Part shown: positions 34,180 through 44,205 of the stretch, piece by piece
How the letters are laid out: the number at the start of each line of letters is the position of its first letter
Position numbering within the stretch: the stretch's first letter is position 1
DNA from: Micropterix aruncella
Lineage: Eukaryota; Arthropoda; Insecta; Lepidoptera; Micropterigidae
Length of the DNA: 64,000 nt
Assembly: GCA_944548615.1 (NCBI GenBank)
Contig: OX155955.1
Location: 3,703,643-3,767,642, forward strand
Reading direction: 5' to 3'
Program-made: the position numbers and the translations under genes
Notes under the pieces: generated by a model
Told to the model about the DNA's origin: nothing
Databases searched by the model: none
What the model saw: only the letters and a program-made list of their open reading frames with translations

Positions 34180-34383
34180 TTAGTTACTCGCAATGTCCTT
34201 AATATGGAAAAGACCCCGCGGTTTTCCGTTCTCGTCGGCTAACTCGTACGCGACTGGGGACTTTTTCGCAATGACTTTGCACTTTATGTACCTAGGGCTG
34301 AGTTTGCTACAAAAGAAATCTGCTTTTCTTGACAATGTATGGTTTTTGGCCCAGACCTAATCTCCTGTTTTAAATTAAACGTG
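34180..34383 (-). pseudogene. Gypsy integrase C-terminal remnant (E1 copy 2)
   Basis: Same sequence as 20110-20313, including both in-frame stops. Confidence 0.88.
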
Positions 34384-35224
34384 TTTCCTTTATTATTATT
34401 TTTTAAATATTTGTAAACAGCGGATGATGAAGTGTGTAAGGAAGTTAATCGTATTTATTTAAACGTGAAAGTGTTGATCCTAGTGTGTAGATGTAGATGA
34501 GTGTGTACTTGATTAGAGTGTATTATGAGTTTATTAAGTTGACGTCCCATATGCAATAAGGCAAATGGGAAAGGAAATGAAAAAAAAAACAAAATTGATG
34601 AAGTTAAATGAAAACAAAAAAAAAATAAAATAAAAATGAAAAAATAAAATTAAAAAAAATTGTAACACCCTGTAGGGTTGTGAATGTTTGCTAAGTATTT
34701 ATTATCAGTGTGAATAGTAGTATTAATTGCGGATATTTTTTTTGCATAAACGTCTTAAGGTTCGTTTGTTGTAACTGTATAACTAGATCTGTGTCCAACG
34801 TGTCGTCGCAGAAGCAAAATCTCACGCAATCGTTGCTGATTCCGAAGTCAAATCCCCAAGATACCTTGGTTATTACTTACGCTTATGGCTGAAAGGCTAT
34901 TGTACATGTAGTATATTATTTTAAAAATTTAAAATGTAAGGCACTTTATAAAGCTTGAAAAAAAATATTTTGTTAGTTTTGTAACAACCTGTAAAATAAA
35001 TTGGCAGTAGGTACGTTGTGTAGAGAAAGCAATAGAAGATAAAATAAAAATAATAAAAAGAAAAAATTTTGGGCGGGTTGGGTGGGAAATTTTATGGTGT
35101 CCTATATGTCGGACGATATATGAGAGAAGACACAAAAATAAAATTGTAAAATTGTTATAATAAAGGCGTATTGAAAAAAAAGTTTGAATCCTAAAAAAAT
35201 CTGTAAACGTATTTAAAAAAAATT

Positions 35225-35243
35225 CGCCCCCGTTGGGCGGCCA
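35225..35243 (-). promoter_or_regulatory. Inner primer-site-like sequence, E1 copy 2
   Basis: Copy of 21155-21173. Confidence 0.55.
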
Positions 35244-35345
35244 ATTTTGTTATAATTTCAAATGAATTTGTAAAAAAAAAATGATATAAAAGATGATATG
35301 GGCGGGTCGCGGTGGGAAAATACTGTAGTTTATTTTTAAAAAATT

Positions 35346-35363
35346 GCCCCGCGGTGGACGCCA
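35346..35363 (-). promoter_or_regulatory. Primer-binding site of E1 copy 2, next to LTR3
   Basis: Copy of 21276-21293, 4 nt from LTR3. Confidence 0.7.
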
Positions 35364-35367
35364 GATT

Positions 35368-37250
35368 TGTTATGAGTCTAAATAAAATAAAATATAAAGT
35401 TGTATTTAAGGCTGCTTGTGTAACGATATAAGTTTATTTATTTGTAGAGGCGCCAGCTACACATGCGAGAAATAGATGATAGACCACATAAACAAATGCA
35501 AAGGGCCTCCCTCCGCCTGGGAAGTTACCTTTGTGCGTGGGAGTGGAGCGACGCCAAGGATACCACGGTAGCTCAGTCGTGCTCAGGGGTGGTTAAAATC
35601 CTGTATTGACGTCGTCCTAAAGTCGAGAGCATTCAAATTGAATGGACGGTCAAGTACCCTAGTTATGCTTTATTATAAAATGAATTTCGATATATCTTGT
35701 GAGAGGACTAAAAGAAGAAGAAGAAGCGATATCAAGTTTAGTGCGCTGCGGCGACGAGATCGAATATTATGATTTACTCACCGCGCCCTCTATCGGTGTA
35801 CCGACGAGGTACTGCGCCGGCGCGCGTCGATCGCGCCCGCTTGGAGCGCTCGGCCCCGGTCCCGGTCCGCGCTCTTACATAAATCAATGGCTAAATCGTC
35901 TAATGAATTTATTGGAAATAATAGCTAGACAATTATATTTAAAAAACGAGAAAATACTATTTGAATCTAGGTACGCTCTAAACCAGCAGATGCTGCTATA
36001 ATTAAATAATGTACTGCGGTTCTTTTCTCCGCTAAATGATAAAATTAAAATATATAATTTCAAAGTTTCTTTTATAAAATTATTCTTTATTTATTCCTTG
36101 CCCTGAAACATTACCCTGTCCAGTGCTAGTCGGGTACCTACGAGACTGTAGCTCGCTCTGACCCGGCGGTATTTTTAGGTACCGTCTCGATTTCTTTAAT
36201 TCGCTAAATAATGATTAATTAACCAAAATGAAAGGTTTATTTGACAGAGTAACATATTTTATTTTAATTATAATAAATGAAAGCTAGGCCATAGCATATG
36301 GCGAATGCGAGTACATAGTTTGAATTAACAAAATTCTAAAATTAAATTCGTGGAAAATTGAACGTTACAGCCTTTCAATTTTCAGGGCTTAATTCGGCGA
36401 AGAGGGATTTTGGACAGGTACTTCGGGTTCTGGAATAGAGAAGGAAGGCACTGCTACCCGCGGGAGTTATTGGAAGGTTGCTTCTAGATTTTTTAGCGCC
36501 TGCTCCCCGGATGCGATTTTTAAATTTTAAATTATATTTTCCGAAATCGACCTTTAGATGATAGTAGAAAAATTAGTTGAGGCGAGGAGACGGAAGGCGA
36601 TGCTCAGACACCGGGAATTATGACTGACCCGACGTACTACCTACTTCTATTTTGACACACTCAAATTACTAAATTTTGATTTTACTTGACTCTAATTATT
36701 CACCAACGAAGATATGGCAACGGTAATTTACAGGGGACTTGGCTTTTAAAACAATCTTATTAATTTAAACTATTATTTTTGAAATCTGATTTTATGGGGA
36801 GAAGCTAATGGTTACAGATAGTAGACTTGCCTGTATGAAGGTATGAGATCCGATGAGGGCCTGCCCGATGCGCTGAACTGAGTTTAATTATAGATTTTAG
36901 ATATTCACAGAATTTAAGTTCTAGACTGTGTTGGCTGGTGTGCAAATGAATAATTAAATGGGCGGTAGTCGGCCCGCTCCGCCAACGGCGGAGCGGCCGG
37001 TCTCTTCTCGACCGTCTTGCTCGGTCGTTGCCAGCCAAAAAAAAAAAAGAAGAAAGATCTCTTTTCTAAGTAAAAATATTCTACCTTACTGATTAAAATT
37101 GATTAGGGATGTGCGCGACTTGTCGTCTACATACGGTAAGACGTATCCGCTCGGTGTATCGCGTCTATGGCGCGATGGATAAAGTTAACTGATTAATTAT
37201 TAAAATGATTTAGGTTAAAGTTTGTATACTATAAAAACTAGGCCCTAACA
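35368..37250 (-). repeat. E1 LTR3 (1883 bp, outer 5' LTR)
   Basis: Same length and ends as LTR2. It is followed by AGTA (37251-37254) and unique DNA, which marks the right edge of the whole array. Confidence 0.9.
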
Positions 37251-37254
37251 AGTA

Positions 37255-37950
37255 ATGTACATAATATGCAACAAGCGTAGCAAATCATACTTAACATCTA
37301 GTTTAAAATAAAACCCACAGCAAGTTGTGTCACGCTTATAGTGAAGATCGGTCCTATGTCGCCCAACTAAGTATAAACTTGTTCTAGGGCAAACATATTA
37401 AACAAATACTAGTTTAAAAAAGAAAACATATTCAAAAGAAAAAAAGTAGTTTAAACAAAAAGAGAAAAAGCGAAAATAAAAAATAAACCGTGAATTAAAA
37501 AAAATATGTATAAAAATAAAATATGTAAATATATAATTATAATAAAATAAAATAATGAAGTTAATAGATAATTAAATACACTTATCCTTCGGTTAATAAT
37601 AAACTATATAGTCATAACTTAAATTATAAATAAAATTTGTAATATTAAGTTACTCCGTATTGTAAAATTAATATTATATGAACGTTTAAAGACCTTTTTA
37701 TTTGAAATTCGAACATATTGCTACAAGAATAGGAATAATGATAATATACGTAATACGAATAATAAACATAATACGAATAATATACATAATACGAATAATA
37801 AACATAATACGAACATTTATCGAACTTTCTACCAAAATCGAAATATCGTTATTCTATATAAAACCGTAATAACAAAATGGTAATTTTATTACTAAGTGTG
37901 GGATACCTGGTTTATTTACAAATAGTAATTCTCACAAACAAAAAAATCGG
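37255..37950. other. AT-rich flank with an 18-20-bp minisatellite
   Basis: About 80% A+T, no gene. At 37735-37815 the unit AATACGAATAATAAACAT is repeated about four times with small changes. Confidence 0.7.
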
Positions 37951-38260
37951 CCACCCCAAGACTTTCCCGGCAAGCAGAAAACCCACCCCGCGTGTTAAAC
38001 CCTTCAACCCCCTAAACTTCCTCCAAGCCCAGCCCCCCCAACCCCACCTATCAAAGCTACCCCCAACCCCACTAACGCATCCCCCCGAACTTCCCCCCAC
38101 CAAGGCCCCTCTTAAACCCCTTTCTTTTACCCCTCCCTCCTCCTAAACCCTCCCATACCAAACAAACGACCCCTTCCCATGCAAATCCCCAACCCCCTAA
38201 ACTTCAAACTTCTACACACCCAACCCCCCCCCCCCCCCCAAACACCACCTTCACAAAATC
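37950..38260 (-). repeat. Polypyrimidine (G-rich on minus) repeat with TCTGCTTGCCGG motif
   Basis: The minus strand is G-rich and ends TCTGCTTGCCGGGAAAGTCT-TGGGGTGG, matching 49050-49085 and 52845-52862. The plus strand has a C17 run at 38226-38240. The Pro-rich 89-codon frame (37877-38146) is a composition artefact. Confidence 0.8.
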
Positions 38261-38740
38261 CCTTTTGCATCCTAAACACTTGGATATCTATTATACTCTA
38301 GATAAGGCAGGCTAAGGAAGAAGATGAATATCAAAAGAAGAAGAATACCTTCGTCCGGAATTTTATACATCCTGAGTACCTACTTGGTTTATCTTCTTCA
38401 AAATTAAAGCACTCGTAAATCCCTCCACATACCCTCTTAGACCCTCAGACACTTTCACTTCCTGCCCCCCCACCGATAGTGATTGATTATGATAGCAAAT
38501 CTAGTATAGTATTTTTGTAGCATTTCCGTAGTATTAAAATGGCTATTTTCCAATATGTAACGTTTAAATAATTTATTGTAATATTGGAGCCTTGTCCACC
38601 CTCGAACGGGTTTAGTCACAGTTGGGTGACAGAATCAAATAAGAATGAGGTCAAGGTTTTTTTTCTAGCCAAAATCAATGTTTTATAGATATTATTTTTT
38701 AAAAGTAAATAAAAAAAATAGAATTGAATAAAATTACCTA
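38261..38740. other. No recognised gene
   Basis: AT-rich, short frames only. Confidence 0.5.
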
Positions 38741-38742
38741 GT

Positions 38743-39093
38743 ATGTTTAAAACAGATGCAGTGGTGCTGAATAATTCATGGCGCGTAGCAGGTGACATAA
38801 ATCCCTGCCGGAGGAGGCTATTTATTCAGCAGCCGTCTGTCACCGGGGCAGTTTATCAGAGCTGGGACGTTTCGCGGCTGAATGCACTTTACCCCACTTT
38901 GCCACTTCAGCCAACTTGCAAACTATTTCGGATATGCGACACACATCAGCACTTGATACGGAAGAATGGGCAGATAACATGAGAGACGCCAGACAGTGTG
39001 TTGTGAATATACATATTCCGAAACTATCTACAAACAGAGAGCTGGCGAGACAAGAGAATGACATTTATAAAATAAAACATACCCGTGCATAAA
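38743..39093 (+). pseudogene. Coding-like relic, family unknown
   Basis: A 79-codon frame (38743-38982) is followed in another frame by an open stretch reading SALDTEEWADNMRDARQ, CVVNIHIPKLSTNREL and ARQENDIYKIKH to a stop near 39093. The two overlap around 38935, as expected for one broken ORF with a frameshift. Amino-acid composition is protein-like, but I recognise no domain. Confidence 0.35.
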
Positions 39094-39177
39094 TATTCGA
39101 ATATACATTTTCTGTTGTTGGTCGAAATAGCAGTATCGTGTAGAATAGGCCTCTCGCCAGAATGTCTTGTGCTTTTT

Positions 39178-39240
39178 AACCGACTTCAAAAAAAGGAGGA
39201 GGTTATCTATTCGGTTGTCAAGTATCTTTAACATTTAAAT
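39178..39240. repeat. Fragment of the common lepidopteran 'AACCGACTTC' repeat
   Basis: AACCGACTTCAAAAAAAGGA followed by GGAGGTTAT, a sequence I know as widespread in lepidopteran genomes. Confidence 0.6.
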
Positions 39241-39249
39241 CATTTAAAA

Positions 39250-39885
39250 AAAAATACGCGAGGCACTCGGGGACTGCCGCAGTAAAGCTATTGCATAGCA
39301 TTTTTTAACAACTTATGCAATTATAATTATATTTTTTTTAATTTATTTTATTTTTTCTGATATCAGATAACTGCGCTCTATTGGAATACGTTGAAATTAA
39401 TCCGAATCATTTGCAGCTGCGGAAGCAAATGATTCGGAATAATTTAAACTTCTTCCGATAGAGCGCCGCGCACGAATTTTTTATTCGATAAAGCAAAAAA
39501 ACCGGATATTGTTCGAAACAACTACTATTCGAAAAAAATCGTAGATAAAAAGATAGATAATTAAATTATCTTTAAAATGGTGCAGGTTTCATAATAATAA
39601 GCCAGATAGTATTTGCGTAGTAGTCGTTTTTGTATTCGGCTAGACCTTATTTCACAAATTAATTACACTAGTAATATAAACAAAATCTAAAATATTCAAA
39701 GCTAAGAATATTAGGAAAATGTTCTTGTTTAATATATATTTTTTTCGAATCGTAAGCAGTACTCGTTTAGACGTAATTATCAGTTTAAAATCATTAATAT
39801 TCGTTAAGAAATTTCTTCATTCGGTCGCCGCGCTGGCCTAGCTAGGCACGCGATAAAAGCTATGCAATAGCTTAAAATGTTTGTT
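39250..39885. mobile_element. Probable foldback/MITE element with inner palindrome
   Basis: Outer inverted pair AAGCTATTGCATAGC (39285-39300 region) and GCTATGCAATAGCTT (39861-39876 region). Inner pair at 39373-39466: GCGCTCTATTGGAA...TCCGAATCATTTGC against GCAAATGATTCGGA...TTCCGATAGAGCGC, the central 14 bp perfect. No transposase. Target duplication not found. Confidence 0.55.
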
Positions 39886-39904
39886 ACTTCAGAACTGAGC
39901 CATT

Positions 39905-40661
39905 TAATAAAATAATAATAATAAAAACTCTTTATTGACCACAACGAGTACAAATGGCGACTAATTATAAATTTAATATAAATTGATTATTTAATATATT
40001 TTTATATAAAAAAAAATAATAATTATAAATTTAAATAATTATTAATTATTTATAATTAAATATAAAAATATATTATAAAATTTATATAATGAATTGAATA
40101 AAAAATTTTATTGCCATAAACTTATTGCCATAAACGGCAATATCCTCCAGCCAACCAGCAGGTAGTAGTTACGTTTGTTCATGGTAGAACATTTTTTTTT
40201 CAAATTTTCATTTTTAAATTTTTCTTTGATTCAAAGAATACATATACATACACGTACATACACATACACATACATATATACATACAATACATAAATTATA
40301 TAAATGATACATAATATCCATATTATACATATACATAATAAATAAAATATATACGTAGGATCAGCTTATATTATTTTGAGAGCAGATATATATATAGCTT
40401 CAGCCGGGAGCGAAACGCACTCGAACTAATGGTATCCCGTATATTGGAAGGCAGGTTATTCCATAATCTTGCGGCATATACAGCAAAGGAATAGGTAACG
40501 AAAGCTGTGTGATGCTGAGGTATACATAGAGTATTCGTTGTCTGAGACCATAATGGCAGCCCGTGGGAAGATAACACCCGGAATTCCGATTTATTCCATT
40601 TATCAACCGATTTGATACATTTCTTTTTATTTGAAAGTATATACTCGCAGATTGGTTCCAT
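39905..40661 (-). pseudogene. LINE reverse transcriptase C-terminus and 3' tail
   Basis: The minus-strand frame 40661-40371 ends HHTAFVTYSFAVYAARLWNN-LPSNIRDTISSSAFRSRLK, the standard terminal block of Jockey/CR1/L2-type ORF2 (RLWN.LP..I.......F...L). Downstream are ACAT/CATA-rich microsatellite and an AT-rich 3' region finishing near 39905 with CAATAAAGAGTTTTTATTAT on the minus strand. Truncated at its 5' side 45 bp before the palindromic MITE. Confidence 0.85.
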
Positions 40662-40702
40662 TTTTATTAAGATCCAGTTCTGATGATGGGATCCATGAGG
40701 AA

Positions 40703-41143
40703 TTAAGGTGATTCGTCGCGGTCCGAGGAAACTATTCTGATAATAGATGGCGTTGTAAGCAATATTAACAGAAAAATACGATTTTTAGCTCTCTCAGTGC
40801 AGTAAAAATTACGAAATAAATTTACCGGGAACTTTACATATACACGGTTCGATGTACTTCGTATCACCGCGATAATCAACCGAATTACGAAATTAATGGG
40901 GAAAACAGACCAATTTCGGTTCTGAACCGAAATTGGTCTGTTTTCCCCATTAATTTCGTAATGCGGTTGATTATCGCGGTGATACGAAGTACATCGAACC
41001 GTGTATATGTAAAGTTCCCGGTAAATTTATTTCGTAATTTTTACTGCACTGAGAGAGCTAAAAATCGTATTTTTCTGTTAATATTGCTTACATCGCCATC
41101 TATTATCAGAATAGTTTCCTCGGACCGCGACGAATCACCTTAA
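40703..41143. mobile_element. TTAA-flanked palindromic MITE (433 bp, near-perfect)
   Basis: TTAA (40703-40706), GGTGATTCGTCGCGGTCCGA..., centre at 40923, ...CGGACCGCGACGAATCACC, TTAA (41140-41143). The 216-bp arms are complementary with only two mismatches seen (near 40756 and 40891). TTAA duplication is a piggyBac-type signature; the ends are not the CCC type of classical piggyBac, so the mobilising family is uncertain. The 60-codon frame on the right arm is an artefact. Confidence 0.93.
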
Positions 41144-41244
41144 GGGAACTCCTCAAATATTACCATATGAAGACGAAAATTTAGATGTTGCTTCAATTCC
41201 GATGACAATGCATTCTTTTTATGGCAAGCATGACCTGATTCTAT

Positions 41245-41580
41245 ACCCTGAGTTGGCTCCCGACGAGGGGACTCCTCAACGGTCAACAGCACAGACACGA
41301 AATTTTGTAAACTCATTCAGTTATGATAGCCCGTTCTAAGTATTACCATGACATACCTGCTGCAGCCAGCGTTGGCTCCCAACGAGCGGACTCCACAACG
41401 TTGACCGTTAACGAAACACAGACACAAAATTTTGAATATGCATTCAATTACGACAGCCCGCGTTCTAAGTTTCACAAAGACAGAACTGCGGCACCCAGGG
41501 TTGGCTTTCAACGAAGTAACTCCTCAACGGTCAACAGCACAGACACAAAATTCAATTATGACAGCCCGTTCTAAGCATCA
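41245..41580 (+). repeat. Coding-like tandem repeat, unit 119-129 bp, three units
   Basis: GTTGGCTCCCGACGAG, GTTGGCTCCCAACGAG and GTTGGCTTTCAACGAA start units at 41252, 41371 and 41500; GCCCGTTCTAAG recurs between them. The frame 41323-41574 encodes two protein repeats with FNYDSP ends and a shared VGSQR..SST..VNST.T core; unit one is frameshifted. Could be an exon of a repetitive protein or a decayed TE ORF. Confidence 0.6.
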
Positions 41581-42850
41581 CCATGGTATGTCTGATGTAC
41601 TTATAAACAATTTTGTAGTCGTTTTTAGACGTGACAACGTCTTATAATTCGATGGGCCGGCTGCACGCACGAAAAAACATGACTCATGCGGCGTTACCTC
41701 GCTCTGAGGCGTTCCATTTATTATATTTATTATTCAATATAAATGCTGCCATCTACCGGTTGCGACAAGAATTATTTACTAACCTCAGTCTAAAATAGTA
41801 CGAATGAAAATCACTAGATTGATTTAAATTCTTGACATAATTTTATATGTATTCTTGATATACGGAATGTTATTACTGAACGGACAATTTTCTTGTGGGT
41901 ACAACAAAGTGCAACGAAGTAAGCAACTTTTATATATATATATATAAAAAAAAAAGTATGAAAAGCTATCATTACGATGCGCTATCTAGCGGTTGGTAAA
42001 ATGTCGCTGATATTGTTTATTTACGACGTATTACCTACCGCTAGATGGCGCAGCCTGCTCAAACGCTTCTCAAACCGTTATTTAACAGTTTGAGATTTCA
42101 AACTTTCAAATAAAAAAAAAAACAATAACTTTAAACAATAAACAATTATACAATTATACTGCTATACCTACAATAATACATTTACATGTTGTAGTCAAAT
42201 CGGTGAGTATAAAAGCATATATTTTTGGATGTGTGTAATAAACAATATCAGAATCTTAAATGAAACTGCTTCAAATGCAACCATTCCATCAGTATTTTCT
42301 TATGACGTTGTCACGTTCAACTATCGTCAGTAAACCGACTTTACAGACAACCGATTTTTTTTGGAAAAATTTTGTCTAACATTACTTATGATACCACATG
42401 AAACGGATTAGAGATATTTAATGAATGCATGACTTTAATTTAAAATATTAAAGTGATATTTGATTACGGCTATTTTATAAGTCTGACTATTATGCATATT
42501 TTAATTCTTCTAAACTTTATATTAGAAGAAACTTATTTTTTTGTCCTTTTGAATTATTTTATAACTGATTATTTTATTATTATGATGACTAGCTGATGAC
42601 TACAATAATTATGTTTATTTTAATTGCTTTTATTTTTATATTGATCAAATTTGATTTATGAATATTGATCAAATTTATGTGTTTTATATTTTATAATTAT
42701 TTGATTATAACTATGATTATTTAATAAATAAAATATATTTTTTTCTATTATTATTTTCTATAATGTAACCTAATTATTCGTGATTTTATATTACTTTCCC
42801 GGCCCACCAACCGACCAGAAGCGAAAGTATTGTGAACGCGTTAAAAAAAT
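41581..42850. other. AT-rich interval; inverted CTCF-like pair at 41976-42055
   Basis: No gene seen. GCGCTATCTAGCGG (41980 region) and CCGCTAGATGGCGC (42038 region) face each other about 45 bp apart within longer imperfect arms. The remainder is about 75% A+T. Confidence 0.5.
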
Positions 42851-42854
42851 CCAG

Positions 42855-43185
42855 ATGAAGATGGAAATATCTATTTTGAGCCCCATCTAGACGATTAAGA
42901 CCATTTCCAGGCTGAAGTTTATTTATGTGGCTGTCTGTCTGTGCCTGCCTGTGCGTGCGTGTGTATATGTATTCATCCACGCCCTAACGCTTAATCCGAT
43001 GGGGCTGAAATTTTGTATGTAGGCATTATTTGGCCATCGCAAGAGATGAAAATATTGTGGTTGAAATCGGTCTACCATGGGGCGCGCTAGTCATAAATCA
43101 ATCTCGAAATGTTAGATTTTTAGAGACTTGAAATTTGGTACAAATTTGGTACATCATGTGATTTTGGCCCAACAGGGCCAAAATC
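42855..43185 (+). repeat. Dispersed repeat family A, copy 3
   Basis: Homologous to 6411-6730 along its length, with GGGGCTGAAATTTTGTATGT and TTGTGGTTGAAATCGGTC. Old, about 25-30% different by eye. Confidence 0.85.
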
Positions 43186-43960
43186 ACATTTGGCGTCCGC
43201 AGCGTCAGGGCTCGGGAGCCGGTCCTGATATGTATCTTACGCCATCAGCGATAAATAATTATTCGTCTTTCACTACCACGAACCCTACATTTTGATATAC
43301 TTCGAACATTTTGACATCATAATGTGACTCTAAAAACGCTGATGTTTTACGAATAAAATCACTCTTTTCACTCGACCCAACTACGACGTTAATCGTCTCT
43401 ATATACTTTAATTAATGGATAATAAATTATCTAAATACTAATGTTTGTCTGTACTTTGCTCTCTGGTCGGCTGAGGTAAAACCGACTCAAGATTGGAAAC
43501 CTGGTCTTCGCACAGCATCATAAACGGGAGACCAGGCCACTCTCAATAAGATCATCGTGAGAGTCCCACAGGTCGGACACCTAGGAAGCTACAATGCTTC
43601 TCTTCAGACTATGGAACCATCAGGTGATGCTTATACTATCAGCCGTCCCCAGGACACAAAAAGGACAAGAAGAAGAATCGCAGAGAAAACACAAATATGG
43701 CCAGAATTATTGCTACACAGAAATGTCGCAAGGATAAAGGGCGGAAACATTCAACTTGTAGCGAAGTCGCGTCTACAGTTGCGCCGGGTCATGGGGGATG
43801 CGGTCGCGTGACGTCATCAACAGTAGTCATAGTCATGCATAGCGCCGTAAATACCACTTACGGGGTTCTTTTTAATGGGGGCAGGATAGATTTAAACACC
43901 GTTTGACCCATTACAATGAAAAGTGGCTTTTTGCTATTCACTTTGTTGTACGTCACTTCA
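43186..43960. other. No recognised gene
   Basis: 84-codon frame at 43557-43811 (+) without recognised motif; the neighbourhood at 43440-43800 is GC-richer than average and may be a TE fragment. Confidence 0.4.
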
Positions 43961-43969
43961 CGTCACTTC

Positions 43970-44205
43970 GAACTCACCACTAGATGGTGCTGCAGCACAT
44001 CAACTTCTATGCCGCTCAACAGGTCCTCATGAAAATTAGTATAAATAGATATTTGAGCCCGCGAAATATTTTCGCGATATCTATTTTGTTGTAACTCGCC
44101 ACTGGATGGCACTGCAGCACATCAACTTCTATACCGCTCAACCGATCGCCTTGAAAATTGGTATACATAGGTATTTCAAAACCGCATATAACTTGGGCAA
44201 TGCCG
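43970..44205 (-). repeat. Tandem dimer, period about 121 bp
   Basis: AACTCACCACTAGATGGTGC + TGCAGCACATCAACTTCTAT at 43973 recurs as AACTCGCCACTGGATGGCAC + TGCAGCACATCAACTTCTAT at 44094, then GCCGCTCAA..., TGAAAATT.GTATA. Likely a repeated SINE/LINE end. Confidence 0.85.

Larger units (their letters stand above)
33150..35367 (-). mobile_element. E1 internal region, copy 2, 5' (right) part
   Basis: Begins with the second ATAG and repeats 19084-21297 at a constant offset of 14070 bp. Frames at 33707, 33736, 34710 and 34929 give the same translations as their partners at 19637, 19666, 20640 and 20859. Confidence 0.9.
14610..37254 (-). mobile_element. Compound E1 LTR retrotransposon array with nested E2
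   Basis: The order is AGTA target duplication (14610-14613), LTR1, internal copy 1, LTR2, internal copy 2 interrupted by E2, LTR3, then AGTA (37251-37254). LTRs begin TGTTA and end TAACA. Internal copy 1 is 5778 bp; copy 2 without E2 and its duplicated ATAG is also 5778 bp. Repeat spacing is 7661 bp (LTR plus internal). A single outer target duplication means one original insertion followed by duplication of an LTR-internal unit, most simply by unequal recombination between LTRs. Pol-derived sequence and primer-site orientation put the element on the minus strand. Class: gypsy, possibly Osvaldo/Ulysses-like given long LTRs and a tRNA-Lys primer site. Confidence 0.88.

Noticed and set aside
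37877..38146. Pro-rich 89-codon ORF
   Set aside because: Product of the C-rich strand of the G-rich repeat; no domain.
40961..41143. 60-codon ORF
   Set aside because: Falls on one arm of the palindromic MITE; symmetry and target duplication explain the sequence better.
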